Assembly (NCBI GenBank): GCA_965644315.1
Contig: CBFFRQ010000041.1
Coordinates: forward strand, 178,506 to 242,505
Direction of reading: 5' to 3'
Length of the DNA stretch: 64,000 nt
DNA from: Caecitellus pseudoparvulus
Lineage: Eukaryota; Bigyra: Bicosoecida
Shown: piece after piece, positions 21,124-32,600 of the stretch
Layout: every line of letters begins with the position of its first letter
Numbering within the stretch: position 1 is the stretch's first letter
Notes under the pieces: model-generated
Seen by the model: the letters and a program-made list of their open reading frames with translations, nothing else
Told to the model about the DNA's origin: nothing
Databases searched by the model: none
Made by a program: the position numbers and the translations under genes

Positions 21124-22278
21124 ATGATCTGGCTCAGCCTGCCCTTGCTGCTCATTGTGAACCAGGTGAGGGGCGGCTGTGCGGGCGAAACGCGACGTGA
21201 ACGCGGGCCCACGTGTTGCTTGCGGGCTCCGGGCACTCCGCCCCCTGTGCCCCCACTTCGACAGGTGGATTGGACGGATGAAAACAACGTCTTCATGGCA
21301 CGTGTCTCGTATGCCGTTGTCCAGGTCTGCGTGCTTGGCGCTTGGTGGCTCATCCAGCAGAAAGCCCAGAGCTTGCCCAAGGGGCGCACGATGTGGGTGC
21401 CAGACCCTGTCAAGAACAACGCCCTCATGAAGATGCTAGGGGGCAGTGGGGGCAAGGTCGAGTACATCAAGACGACGGAGGGCGAGTGGCAGCAGCAGAA
21501 AGCGGGGGAGGGCCTGCAGGGAGCCTTGACTTCCGGCGGCATGATGCTGGCGATGAGCCTGTACATGGGCCTCATCACGCCCCTGGCCATGCAGGTCGTT
21601 ATCAGCCCCATGACCCTGTTCAACAACCCGCTGTTCCGCAAGACCCTCTTGGGTGGCTGGGGGCTGTCGCCCCGCCCGTTTGACGAGCGCTGGGCGGACC
21701 CTGAGCAGTTTGAATCGGACGCGGAGGCTGGGCTGGCCCTTGCCGGGGATGCGGAGGGCTCCAGCGCCGCTGCTGGCACGTCGGCTGCCGTGTTGACAGG
21801 CATTGAAGCAGAGTGTGAGGAGGCCATCTTCCGCACGTGGGAGCGGCGCCAGGAGCCCTTGGACATCGGTGTGGCGGAGTCCCTGCTGAAGGCAGGCGGC
21901 AAGCTGACGCACAGGACCCAGGAGGAAGGGTGGACGCTGCTCATGGTAGCATGCGGGAACCCCTCGCAGCACCAACCGGCCCTGCGCAAGTTGCTTGTTC
22001 TGGGGGCGCCGCTGGGGCAGGTGGACGAAGATGGCTGGACAGCCCTGCACTGGGCGGCGTACCATGGGGCTGCTGACACCGTGAACACGATTACGCAGTG
22101 GGCTGCTTCCAGTGGGCACGTGTCTTCCCTCAAGGATGCCCTGCGCGTGGAATCCAAGCAGGGGACGACCCCTCTGCAGCTGGCGATCGCTGAGGGGCAC
22201 AAGGTCACTGCAGCAGCCCTGGAGAAAGCGGCCAGCGTGGAGAGCAGCGCAGAGGAGAAAGTAGAAGAGTTGGATTAG
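21124..22278 (+). CDS. SND3/PHO88-like ER membrane protein fused to ankyrin repeats (2 exons)
   Basis: Modelled as join(21124..21165, 21265..22278), 351 aa. The intron (GTGAGG donor, CGACAG acceptor, phase 0) splits off MIWLSLPLLLIVNQ, a hydrophobic N-terminus. The first half follows PHO88/SND3: an N-terminal membrane segment, a second at RVSYAVVQVCVLGAWWLIQ, a loop with TTEGEW, a third at GMMLAMSLYMGLITPLAMQVV, then MTLFNNPLFRK...LSPRPF matching the conserved end of that family. SND3 assists signal-recognition-particle-independent targeting to the yeast ER. The second half (~250-340) carries ankyrin-type helices (EGWTLLMVACGN, DGWTALHWAAYHGA, GTTPLQLAIAEGH). The fusion is not part of the standard family. 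AATGCA 7 nt past the stop (22285-22290). Convergent with the next gene. Confidence 0.8.
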   Translation: MIWLSLPLLLIVNQVRGGCAGETRRERGPTCCLRAPGTPPPVPPLRQVDWTDENNVFMARVSYAVVQVCVLGAWWLIQQKAQSLPKGRTMWVPDPVKNNALMKMLGGSGGKVEYIKTTEGEWQQQKAGEGLQGALTSGGMMLAMSLYMGLITPLAMQVVISPMTLFNNPLFRKTLLGGWGLSPRPFDERWADPEQFESDAEAGLALAGDAEGSSAAAGTSAAVLTGIEAECEEAIFRTWERRQEPLDIGVAESLLKAGGKLTHRTQEEGWTLLMVACGNPSQHQPALRKLLVLGAPLGQVDEDGWTALHWAAYHGAADTVNTITQWAASSGHVSSLKDALRVESKQGTTPLQLAIAEGHKVTAAALEKAASVESSAEEKVEELD

Positions 22279-22358
22279 GACAGCAATGCAAAGAAGGCGC
22301 CCTGAGGTGCGTGAACGCTGACACCTCTCAGGCCGAGGCACAGGCGGGCTGTGTAGGG

Positions 22359-25300
22359 TCAAGCCTGTGGCGGAGGGGGAGGGGGAACAGGGCCCCGCTG
22401 GTGGAAGCGGGGGGCATTCAATTTGGAATCTGGGACTGGCAATTTCGCCCCAGATCTCTCTGCGCCCACTGGGATACGCGTGAATGGGATCTTCTCGGAA
22501 GACTTGGCGTCGGTGGGGGGAGGAGGGGGGGGCACGGGCGCCATGCGCGGCGCAGGGTGGCCCCTGGAGAACAGCGGATTCGTATGCTCCGGCATGCTGA
22601 CCATACTTGCCCCTGGACTGCTCACAGCAAGAGCGTCTGCGACGCTGAGCTCAGCATCAGCTGTCGAAGGGCTGCGCTGCCGCTTCTTTCGCTGGCGCTC
22701 TGCGAGGGCATCGCGGGATGCTGGGCGCTCTTGTTCCAGGTGTCCAGACCGCCGCCTCCACAACACGAACAAGGCGACCCCGATGAGCACTAGCCCAGCT
22801 GCAGAGATGCCCCCAATCAGCCCAGTGTCCACTTGTCTACTCGCTGCATCCTGCTGTGGCTGGGCGACAGCAGGTGCTGCTGATGAAGACGCCGGAGACG
22901 GGGGCGATGGTGCAGCTGCCGCCGTCGAGGCGGATGGCGTTGCAGCGGGGGAAGTGAGCGCCGGCGTCGCCTGTGGAGAGGGCTTTGTTGGAGGCTCCAT
23001 GGACATAGACACGCCTTGGTGGGCTGGTGTTCCCTGCCAGGCCGGGTTAGTGCTTTCGGAACGATCAGCTGTGAGCACCGCTGCTGTTGCTGCCATCTCC
23101 AGCGTCCCAGCTTCAGTCTCGGCCTGCAGCAAGTCAGTCATCGCATTGACTTCCGCTTGCGCATGACCAAGTATCTCTACCGCGAGGGAGGTGGCGACTC
23201 CACCTTGCAAACGCCTCGCTGACCCCGCCATCACTTCCCGAACATGGACTTGATCCTCGCTGCAGCCCACTGCATCGGCGATGTCTTTCTGCACTGCGGC
23301 AAAAAGGGAAGCCTTCAACGAAGGCCTGGACATGAGAGTTACACTTGACACAGCCTGCAAGGTGACTCTCAGTGTTGTGGAATGCGCCCAGCAGTTCATA
23401 AGGCTGGAGGCGCTGCATACCGCCGAGGCAACACCTTCTTCGCGATTGCCCAAGTCCGTCACATGGCTTGTGGAGGCTGCATAGGCAAGAATGTGTCTGA
23501 ACTCGTAGAAGTCCTCAAAGGCAGAGAAATCTTCGTCAATGATGCGGCGCGCAATTCTGTCCCCTGCAACGAGTGTGGGCGTCATGCGAGACCCCACGCT
23601 GGCGAGTCGGTTGGCTGCAGACACCCGGACGGCATCCGCCGCCCTCACCACCTTCGCCGCACAGCACCCAGATCCAGAGCAAGTTGGGAACGCCGTGATA
23701 AGCCCCAGAACGGAAGTATACGCCGTGTTTGGACCAGCTGCATCGCCGCAGAGACCGGAGCCGACTGCGCTGCAGACCGTGGGCAGCAGCGCAGACCTCG
23801 CAGTGTCGGCCATCGCCAGGGCCTCAGAAACGCGCTCCAACTGAACGATGTACGATCTGTACGAGTTAATGGCAAACGATACCTTTGGTGCCATATCGGT
23901 AAAGGCCCCTGGCAGCGACCGCGTCGCTGTCGCGTTGCCCCACGCTGCCAGCTGGGCCTGCACGGACAGCCCCGACCGCGCCTGCACAGCCCTGAGCAAG
24001 TGCGCCACACTCAGCATGTCCACGATGCCTGACAGCGATGCAAGCGTAGGGGACAGACTTGCTGTGAGCATTTCTTCCAACACAGCTCGTTCTGCAGAGA
24101 AGAAGGCGCCCGTTGCTCTGCGTGTGCACGGCGATGAGCAGAGGGCACTTGCAGACCGGACCTTGATGCTGCCCAGCAGGGCAGTCGAGGCCTGGACACC
24201 AAAGGCGGTTGAGAAGTCTGTGGGGGTCATGAGTGCCTCCATGAGGCATGGTGGCTGTTCCTCTGCCTGTTTGGTGCACACAGCCTCCACGGCCTTTGAA
24301 GCTGCTTGCGCGACGTGACTCCCACGCCCAAAACCAAGTGCATACGAATCCAAAACCGCACCTTGGCAAGCAGAGGAGCACATGACTGGGAAGTCCTCTT
24401 CTTGTGCAAGATCTTCGAGCAGCGCCTTGGGTGAGGTGTCCACGCGCATGGACTGCCGCAGCATGCTGGATGCCCGCACGACCTCCACAGCCCGCGGGAC
24501 GAGCTTCAACCCGCTAACACAGCTCGAAGGGAAGGTACCTTGGCAAGTACCAAGCAGCGCAAGGATGTCCGGCGCATGGCTGCGGCACACATAGTTGTTC
24601 ATGATGCCGTCCAGTTCCTCCGAGAGCGTCTGCTGCACGGTTACCCAGCAGGCTGTGTCCGCGCACAACCGAGACTGCAGGAGCTCCCACTCCCATACAT
24701 GGTTCGTGTTCACACAGCTGGGGTCGACCCTCACAACCTCTCTTACAGCAGCTTCTACGTCAGTGTCCGAACAAGCAACGGAGGAGTAGGCTTGGGAGCT
24801 GCGCGGGCGCTGGTCGAATGCCCACTGCGTCCACCCTGCACAGGTCTGGGTGATGCCCGCAGTCAGTGCCTGCGAGGCCGCGAGCGCGCAACCAACCAAG
24901 CCCTCGGACGCTGAATCCAGCAGAGACAATCTGCAGGAGGAGGTGCAAAAGCTAGACAGCTGCTCGCTTGAGATGGCGGTTCCTGTCGACACCGCTCGCC
25001 CGCCCTGCAGGCGTGCCAAGGCCGCTTCGAGCTCGGTCAGAGCGCCCCGCAAGCCTTGCACGTCAAAGAGGCGACCAAGCCACGCATGAGAGTCGCACGA
25101 CTCATGTGCAGATACGTTGGGGATAACGAAGCTGTCGCTTATCGAGCAAGTCGAAGAGGCTTCGTCTTGGAAAGCAGCACCAAGTAAGTCTGTGTTTACC
25201 TCAACTTCCAACCGAGGCATGTCGCCTGGGGTGGCCTCGGGGAGGTCGTCTTCGGCGCATGACATCGCATGAAGGAATGGAACTGCTGCAGATGCCCAAG

Positions 25301-27234
25301 CGCGGCAGGCCTGCTGCAGCGTCTGGTGTCGCGGCTTGCCTGGAATGACTCCCGCAAGAGCCTGTGCGTGGAAGTCCGGCTGCAACAGCTCCAGGGCTGC
25401 GACGGTCTGTGCGCCTGTGGAACAGACGCACTCGCTGATCAACTCTGGAGGAGAGACAGCACATTGAGATGCTAAGGATTCAGCGACACTGCCAAAAGCG
25501 CTGCGGGTGGCGGCCAGCGTGTCGACAAGCAAGTCAGCCTCATTGCACCGACGCCACATGCCACTGGCCGCTTCAGCTTGCGCAAGGTACTGCGGATCAA
25601 CTTCGTGTTGGGTGAACCAGTCTCGCAGTGACCCTATGCGGGGGTTGTGAGGCGTGACTTCGGAGGCAGTCGCACTGGGGCTAGCGCTGGGGCTAGCCGA
25701 AGGACTCAGCACGCTACTCGATGTGGGAGAACCTGTGGCTGATGGGCTCGGAGAAGAGGTGGTGGAGGGGTCAGGCGTGGGAACTGCAGATGCCAAGAGG
25801 GTGCCTTCAGGTGATGGGCTACTAGAAGGGCTCGCCGTGGGTACGGTTGCCTCTGCAGATACAAATGGGGATGCTGTTCTCCGAAGTGGCGCTGAGGCAG
25901 AGGCAGTGGGTGTCATGGACGCAGTGGAGCTGGTGCTCGGCGAAGTTGAAGAGGATGGAGTGAGCGTCGGCGAAACGGAAGCAGACCTTGATGCAGATGT
26001 GGAAGCAGTTGCAGAGGTGGAGACGGAGGAAGTTGCTGTGGCGGAAGGTGACGTGCTGCTTGTGGGCGTGTGGGATGGAGGTGGCGTCATGGAAGTTGTG
26101 GCAGTTGAGCTTGGTGACCCGGTCGCAGTGCTGGACGCTGACGGGGACGTTGATGGGGACACTGAAGCAGAGGGGGTAACGCTTGGAGTGCCGGATGGTG
26201 TTGGAGTGGGAGACGGTGGGCTGAGGCAAGGTGGTGACCAGGACGCTGGTGACCAGACACTCTGGCCGCTCGCCACACATGCGCCCTCCCAGAACTGAAC
26301 AAACTCAGACACTCCTGCAGCTTGGCAATAGTCCAAGATGTCCATAGAAGAAGGAGGCGTGGGGGGCATCATCGGCCCCGATGGGGGCAAGTACCATCCA
26401 GCATCCGACAAGCTGGCTTTGACTGCCGCGAGGCAGTCACCACACATGGCGTGCTGCAGGCTGGGCTTGTCTAAAAAGGGTGCCGCAGCCGCTTCCACGC
26501 ATGAGCAAGCAGCATGGTCAGAAAAGAGTGCACCCAGCGCCTTCGTGGCCATCATGGACGCAATGATGAGTTCAAAGTCTGACCCAGTGGAGGGCGCCGG
26601 CTGGCAGAACAAGTTCGACCCCGGTGGACTGAGGCCCTCCGCCACCAGCCCCTCATGCAGTGTGTTGATGTTGCCCTCAATGGCGGATCCTACGCCCTCT
26701 CGGACCATCAAAGCACTTGCAGATGTGCTGTCGAACCAAGCCTTCATACTCACCGGCAGGCCGCCTCCACACGCGGTGCTCTCATTCTGCGCCTGCTGCA
26801 GCCACCCCATCTTGTAGCACTCGAACTCGTCTGCGCCGCGCAAACCCTCTGTCGAGGAAAAGCCCGACGTGCTAGAAATAGACGTGTCCAGGGATGCCAA
26901 GGAAGTGAGGATGCACGATGCGTCGGCGCCGGTGAGGGATCCTGATGCACAGGACACAGCTCCACACGAACTGGCGGCCGTGGCAAGCTGGGCCCGCATC
27001 GCTTCAGCCCCTGCCGCAGCTTGATCTGGCCAGGAAGATGCACATCTAGCGACTGTCCATGAGACTCCGTCACGAGGGCTGAGCAGCGGGATCTGCGAGG
27101 GCAGGGAGAGGGTGACAGCGGGCTGGGCCTTGCCGCGGAATTTGGTCCGCAGAAGCTGCGTTGCACCAGCGTACCTGGCTTGAGCCCCGCCCAAGGAGGC
27201 AAAGTGCAATGAGGAAGCACAGGTGGAGCTGCAT
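22359..27234 (-). CDS. large type I membrane protein with Cys-rich modules and a mucin-like Ser/Thr/Pro region (2 exons)
   Basis: Modelled as complement(22359..27092, 27175..27234), 1597 aa. Exon 1 is a signal peptide on its own (MQLHLCFLIALCLLGRGSSQ); the intron has a GTACGC donor and a CCTCGCAG acceptor in phase 0. The ectodomain starts IPLLSPRDG. Residues ~310-495 are a Ser/Thr/Pro-rich, probably O-glycosylated region of SxSPSxS type. On both sides lie repeated Cys-pair modules (MCSSACQGAV, FCTSSCRLSL, LCSSPCTRRA, MCGDCLAAV). A single membrane helix at ~1450 (GLIGGISAAGLVLIGVALFVLW) is followed by RRR and a ~130-aa Pro-rich cytoplasmic tail ending PPPPPPQA, a possible SH3/WW ligand. Likely a cell-surface receptor or adhesin; no named family recognised. 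No AATGCA in its sense downstream, unlike most genes here. Confidence 0.8.
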
Positions 27235-27404
27235 GCTCTTTCCCAATTTCGGGAGGAGGTTCTGAGTGCCACCCGCTCACCTGCTTGCGGGCGAGAACCA
27301 GCTGGTGTGACTCAAACCGAGCCTGCTCAACTGTCGCGGTGGCAAACCGTTGATGGCAAGCCTAGCATGAAAAAGGGCGCCTTGGCTTGAACTGGCACCT
27401 GTGG

Positions 27405-29210
27405 TCATGAAGTTTGCATTAGTTGCACACTGCAAATGTCGCCCGTTGCAGCCAGCAGGAGGGCCCGGCCCCTCGCTGCTGGCGTGGCAGTGCACTGCGC
27501 CCAGCACAGGGAGTGTGCCGGGTCCAAGTCGAAGCAGCCCTTGCCACACTCCGAGGTTGGCAGCAGCCGAATGCGCCATCCAGATCTCTGTCGAATTGAT
27601 GGACCAAGAAAGGCCGCCCCGTCAAGGCACCCCCATGCAGCAACTTGCACTGGCGCGCTGCTGCCGGTCGTTTGGATCAAGGGCAGCATGGCAGAGAAGA
27701 CAGCCACCGTGTCGCTCTCCACCGCAGTCTTCTGGCCGATTTCAAGGGCTTGCCTTTCAGACTTGAAGCTCAAGCCAGCGCAGAAGATGGAAGGGGACGC
27801 CGCCTGCGTGGCGCCCAGCAGGGTTCCGACCCCAAGGCACATGTGTGTCAGGACGGGCCATGCGGCGGTATCTGTGCTGGAGCGACCCAGAACGTGGCGC
27901 CACGATGTATCTGCAACGTGTGCAAACCAAACATGGCTGCCCTGTGCGACAGCCAGCAGTCCGTCATGGCACGGGTCCCAAGCGACTGACTCTGGCGGGC
28001 CTGAAAAAGCAAGAGCAGCTGACGAGCCGGCCATCGTAGCACAGAGCACCTGGCGTGGATCTGTGGGCGTCTGCAGGTCCAGTGCAAACACTGTCCCGTG
28101 CGACGTGAGCAATGCTATGTGGCTGGAACAGTGCGGGCTCCATGCAGCGTGCACGACGTCCCCTGGAAGTTCGGCATCAACTTCCATGATGGTCAGGCTG
28201 CCGGCTGCCGAGTCTTGACAAAGGCGCAGAAGGTGTGCACCACAGTCCTCATCCAACGACAGCAGCAACGTACACGTTAAGCCATCATGAGGGAAGGTGA
28301 ACGGGCTGGCAACGAGCGAAACTGGTTTGTGGGTGAGGGCGAACGCTGTGCTGCTCTGCATCTGCACGTTGCCTTCGGGGCACACCGACAGACTGCATAC
28401 GGACAGCGTGCAAACCTCAGAATCCACCCCATCAGTGGCAGTGACTACAGTCACGTTCATGCAACTGGCTGATTTCGCTCGGTGACTTGGCCCAAGGCAT
28501 GCAGAGCGAATGCTCGTCCGCTGAGAAGAAGAATTGCCGGGTGCGACGAGGTCAACGCAAGGAAGGAGCTGGACAGGGAGGGACGGTGCGCGCCGGGAGG
28601 GCGGAGCCGCAGGGGGGCCCACACTTGGCCCAGCCGTCGATGGGTGGCTGGGCCGTTCCAGCAGGGACGCATCACCCACGCTCGCAATGCGAGCTCCCAT
28701 GTCAGAAGCGTGCAGCTCCGTGCCTCTCCAGCTGGCCACAGTCGAGCTCGCCTCCGGGGACGCCTCTGCACCCGCTGCGTTCAGGAGGGATGCCGCACAC
28801 GCACTCTCCAACACCCCAGCTTGTAGCCTCGCTGCCTTGCTCTTTGGCAGGGCTGGCTCCAGCTGGACGCCAAGCACCCGTGCCACAACCTCCCGGTCGC
28901 GAGGGCGCACTGGCAAGGTTGGGTGAAAGTGCCGGAACACTGGGCAGGCTTTACCGAAGTTCATGAAGTGTGGCCGCAGCTCTTGGTGGTACACGAACTC
29001 CCGTTCGCAAAGGGGGCACTTGACACGAGGCGTGCTTTTCGTGGCTTTGCCCTTCTGTGGCAGTGAGCCGGCATACGGGGGCGCCTCCACCTCCTCCTGT
29101 GTGTGCCTGCCGTGATGCACGGCAATCGCATTGAAAATGGCGCGGTTGTGAGCAAAGGGGCCCTTTGGTTCTTGTTCATGGAGTGGTGTTGAGGACTCCT
29201 CAGCCGCCAT
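27405..29210 (-). CDS. Zn-finger plus beta-propeller-like protein
   Basis: 601 aa from the ATG at 29210 (MAAEESSTPLHEQ); the frame is open 44 codons further but with poorer coding character. Residues ~65-100 form a C2H2-like finger: CPLCEREFVYHQELRPHF followed by a Cys and two His. The rest (~260-600) shows strand repeats of WD40 type in weak form: VVHAAWSPHCSSHIALLTS, SVAWDPCHDGLLAVAQGS, AAWGCLDGAAFLG and SLCWAQCTATPAARGRALLL. A linker of Ser/Ala/Pro-rich sequence joins them. I recognise no named family. The AATGCA motif (minus sense, 27415-27420) falls in the last codons rather than after the stop. Divergent from AHI1 (484 nt), so co-regulation is possible. Confidence 0.7.
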   Translation of the reverse strand: MAAEESSTPLHEQEPKGPFAHNRAIFNAIAVHHGRHTQEEVEAPPYAGSLPQKGKATKSTPRVKCPLCEREFVYHQELRPHFMNFGKACPVFRHFHPTLPVRPRDREVVARVLGVQLEPALPKSKAARLQAGVLESACAASLLNAAGAEASPEASSTVASWRGTELHASDMGARIASVGDASLLERPSHPSTAGPSVGPPAAPPSRRAPSLPVQLLPCVDLVAPGNSSSQRTSIRSACLGPSHRAKSASCMNVTVVTATDGVDSEVCTLSVCSLSVCPEGNVQMQSSTAFALTHKPVSLVASPFTFPHDGLTCTLLLSLDEDCGAHLLRLCQDSAAGSLTIMEVDAELPGDVVHAAWSPHCSSHIALLTSHGTVFALDLQTPTDPRQVLCATMAGSSAALAFSGPPESVAWDPCHDGLLAVAQGSHVWFAHVADTSWRHVLGRSSTDTAAWPVLTHMCLGVGTLLGATQAASPSIFCAGLSFKSERQALEIGQKTAVESDTVAVFSAMLPLIQTTGSSAPVQVAAWGCLDGAAFLGPSIRQRSGWRIRLLPTSECGKGCFDLDPAHSLCWAQCTATPAARGRALLLAATGDICSVQLMQTS

Positions 29211-29694
29211 TGCGTGTGGCCCGAGCAGGCAAACCGACCGGCAAGGTGGGCAAGGCAAGCGATTTCCGCAGGCACGTAAAAGACCGCAGACCGCTCGCTG
29301 ACAGAGGCGCGAGGCAAGACTCCAGGGCCCCGATGCCTTCAACTGTAAATATCGTGGATGCCACAGTGCGTGCCACTCGACCTTGCGTCACCGGGCAGAC
29401 GAAGGTTCTCTGGCGATGTGCCTCGTGCTCGAGGCCTCAGGCAAGCTTGCAGGGACAGTGCAGCTTCTCGGAACAAACAAACCAATGTTCATGTATCAAG
29501 CAAATGGCTGCTTGCCTTGTAGGTGGCTCAACACGTCTTGGGGAGTTTCATTGTGACATCCCGCAACGGCAGCACAAGTCAACTTCCGCAGGCTTCAGCC
29601 GGCAACGGACAATTCCTAGCCTGCTCGTGCAAGACCGGACTGCCCAGCAGCTGCATCCGGTAGCTGACGTGCAGCAGAGTGTTTGTCTGCTACT
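29211..29694. promoter_or_regulatory. divergent promoter region upstream of AHI1
   Basis: 484 nt between two start codons. It contains CAACTTCCGCA at 29580-29590 (plus sense), 104 nt before the AHI1 ATG. The same element lies 47 nt before the kinesin-5 ATG and, as CAATTTCCGCA, 51 nt before the ABCF ATG. Function inferred only. Confidence 0.4.
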
Positions 29695-32600
29695 ATGCCT
29701 GAGAGTGATTCACCCGCTGCCTCCCCCGAGGGGCCTGAAGGCCAGGACGTTGCAGGCCAGCCGAAAGATGCTGAGGAGGAGGCCAAGTTGTCTGAGTTTG
29801 TCGCAGACCGGGCATCCATCGCAAGGGACCCAAGTCAACCTGGATGCTGCAGTGGGAATGGCACGAATCCTTCATGTGGCACCTCATGTGCGGGCTGCTG
29901 TGGTGTTGTCTTGAATCCGTTGTGTGGCTTGTGTGGAGGTGGCGTTACGCCGCTGGCGCTGGGCGTGGATGAGCACTTGCATGCAGCTGCCAAGTCCACG
30001 GCCCCCGGCTCACGAGCGGCGGCCTCCAGCATCGCTTCCAAGTGGGCAACATCCCACGAACGCGTCACACACGCTGCTGCAGGTGCCGCGCTGGCCGTGC
30101 ACATCGTCGGGCTCACCTCCACGCTGGCTGACCCATACGTGCAGCACCCGCTCATCCGCATGACTGTCATCGACGAGTGCACTGGTCACGTGCTTCGAAG
30201 ACCCCTGTGGCTGCCTCAGCAACCTCAGCAAGGACTGAGTCCCCACGTCCCTGTGGCAGCGGCTGGAACAGCGTCGCACGGTGCCCTGGGAGGCACACAA
30301 GCCCTGCCCCGCGTGCCTCCCCGTGGCCTGTGCGGTGGCCACCAGGACCCAAACGCCTTTGCACCCAACGCACACTCAGCGCGGGCCTGTGTTGCGTATG
30401 ACTACACTCCCCCTCAAAGCACTGCACCCACTGCCATCTCAGTGACCACACCAGCACCGGAGCATGGCAGTCAGGATGCCAAACCCACCGCCACGGAGGT
30501 GCCTGCAGTCTGGGATGAAACGCTGGTACTACCAGATGACGCCAGGGTGTACCTGCGTGCTGGGGTCGTACTTCTCTTTGAGGTGTTTGAGTGGGGACTG
30601 CGCTTGCCTCGGCGCCTGCTGCAGCAGGCCAAGGCAGGCAGCGGGGTGTACGCGGTTGGGTGGGGGTACCTGCGTCCAGTGGCACCAGATGGCACGTGTC
30701 ATGCCCACATGGCACCCCTCCTGAAGATCAGCCCGCCAGGCACCACTGCCTCGGGGGCCGCACACACCACTCGGCGCCGGTCCGCGGCCACAGGCAGTGC
30801 TGGCATCCACCAGCGCTCCCAGCTGAACCCGACAATGGAGCTGCTGTCACAGTCAAACGGCATTCCCCAGCTGCTGACTGCCGAGGAAGCAGCTAGCATG
30901 GGGGGCATTCCGCCGGGTGACCAGGGTTCCGACGCCATCCCAGTGCTACCTCATTTCGGCCTGGGACTGGCGTACGCCCGCGCTGTGGCGGAGGTGGCCA
31001 AGGACCAGCCCCTGCCGCACCAAGCAGAAGAAGGGCAAACAGAGGCCGAGGCACTGCCAGAGCCTGGCACGAACGCGCGCCACCTGACCCCTGCACAGCG
31101 CGGGAAGGCGGGGCACTGGGAAGGGGTGTACGAGGTGGCTCGGCCTCCCCTGCTTCGCGTGCGCATGCACCGGTGGCTGACCCCCACCTGGCAGGAGCGC
31201 CAGGCAGCCCTTGCCAACACCCGCTCGACTGTCTTTGAGCACGTACGCAGCCAGGATTACACGGGCGGGCGGGAACGGGCAGTGGCCAGCACGGTCGGCC
31301 CCAAGCCAGGCTTGCTGGGTATGCAGTGCCCCCCTGTCGTCGTGCAGTACCGCATGCGGCGCAGGGTGGAAGCAGGGTACAACCTGGGCATTCAGCTGGC
31401 GGCTGTACAGCCTTGGTGGTTGGAGCCTGCAGAGGAACAGGAGAGCAAGCAGCCTGCTGCAGGGCAAGGTCAGGGGGCGGCAGATGCGGCCATCCTGGCA
31501 CACTCAGCTGCGGGGGTGGTGGACGACTGGGCGGCGGCCGGGGTGGCTGCTCGCATGGAGGAGGAGGCGTGGAGCGACCTGCGTTTCAACCTGCGACACC
31601 TGGATGCGGAGGCCGCCAGCCGGCTCGTGGACGGCGGGGCAGCAGGGGGTAGAGCGGGCGGTGGAGGACAAGCTGGCGATATCACGGACGCAGGTGGCGC
31701 CGCGGGTGAGCGCGAAGCGATGAATGCCCTTGTTCTGCGGCAGCGCCGGGCACGGGACCCGTGCCTGCCACCTGTCCGGCACTTCCGGGCCCTGCCAGCT
31801 GGGTCGCTGGGGTGCATGGCAGTGGCTTTCTCGCCCTCGGGGGAGTATGTGGCTGTGGGGGCCAGCGACCGCTCTGGGAACTACCCCATCTTCTTGTACG
31901 AGCCAGGCTCTGGCCGGCGCGTGAGTGTTCTGACGGGGCACACGGGCCTGGTGTACCACCTGCAGTGGCGTGGGGATGGGGCCATGCTGGCCAGTGCCTC
32001 CGCTGATGGCAGCGCCATGGTGTGGAACATCCTCGGCTCCAGCCACAGCGAGGGAGAGGAGTCCGATGAGCCCGATGAGTCCAAGCCTGCTGCTCCACAA
32101 GCAGGGCGGGCACGTGGGAGGCGAGCAGGGCAACGAGGAGCCCACGCCCGCCACGCCGCCCCGACGCCGTCGGTGGCCAACCGCGAGCTGAGGAAGGGAC
32201 CCCTGGAGCCGCACTTGGTGGCATGCCTGCTGCACCGCCCGCCTGTCTTCGTGTACGGGGTGGCTTGGCACCCCCACGACGACTCGGTGCTGGTGACGTC
32301 TGCCTTCGACGGCAAAGTGCGCCTGTGGACGTTCAGCCATGGGGACGCCCCCGAACACAGCGACAGGCAAGGGCGAGGGGAGGCAGCCGATGAAGACACT
32401 GACGACGACGTGCAGGTGGCAGAGCGTGGCAGCAGCTCGTTGAAGGTCCAGCAGGCCCGCCAGCGGGGGGTGTTCTTGGGGGCGCTCGGCACGGACTGGA
32501 GCCCCGGCGGGAGGACCCCAGCGCCGCCCAGACAAGGGAGCGGCGCTGATGTCCCCCTGTCCCCCATGCAGCGACAGCTGAAGGGGCGAGGGCCCCAAGG

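Noticed and set aside
25670-26220. Tandem repeat region, considered as a CRISPR or satellite
   Set aside because: The repeats are short degenerate Ser/Pro/Thr codons in an open frame, with no constant repeat and spacer lengths.
25654-26298. 214-aa plus-strand frame of Glu/Val/Gly repeats
   Set aside because: Antisense of the Ser/Thr/Pro-rich region of the mucin-like gene, whose signal peptide, membrane helix and splice sites support the minus strand.
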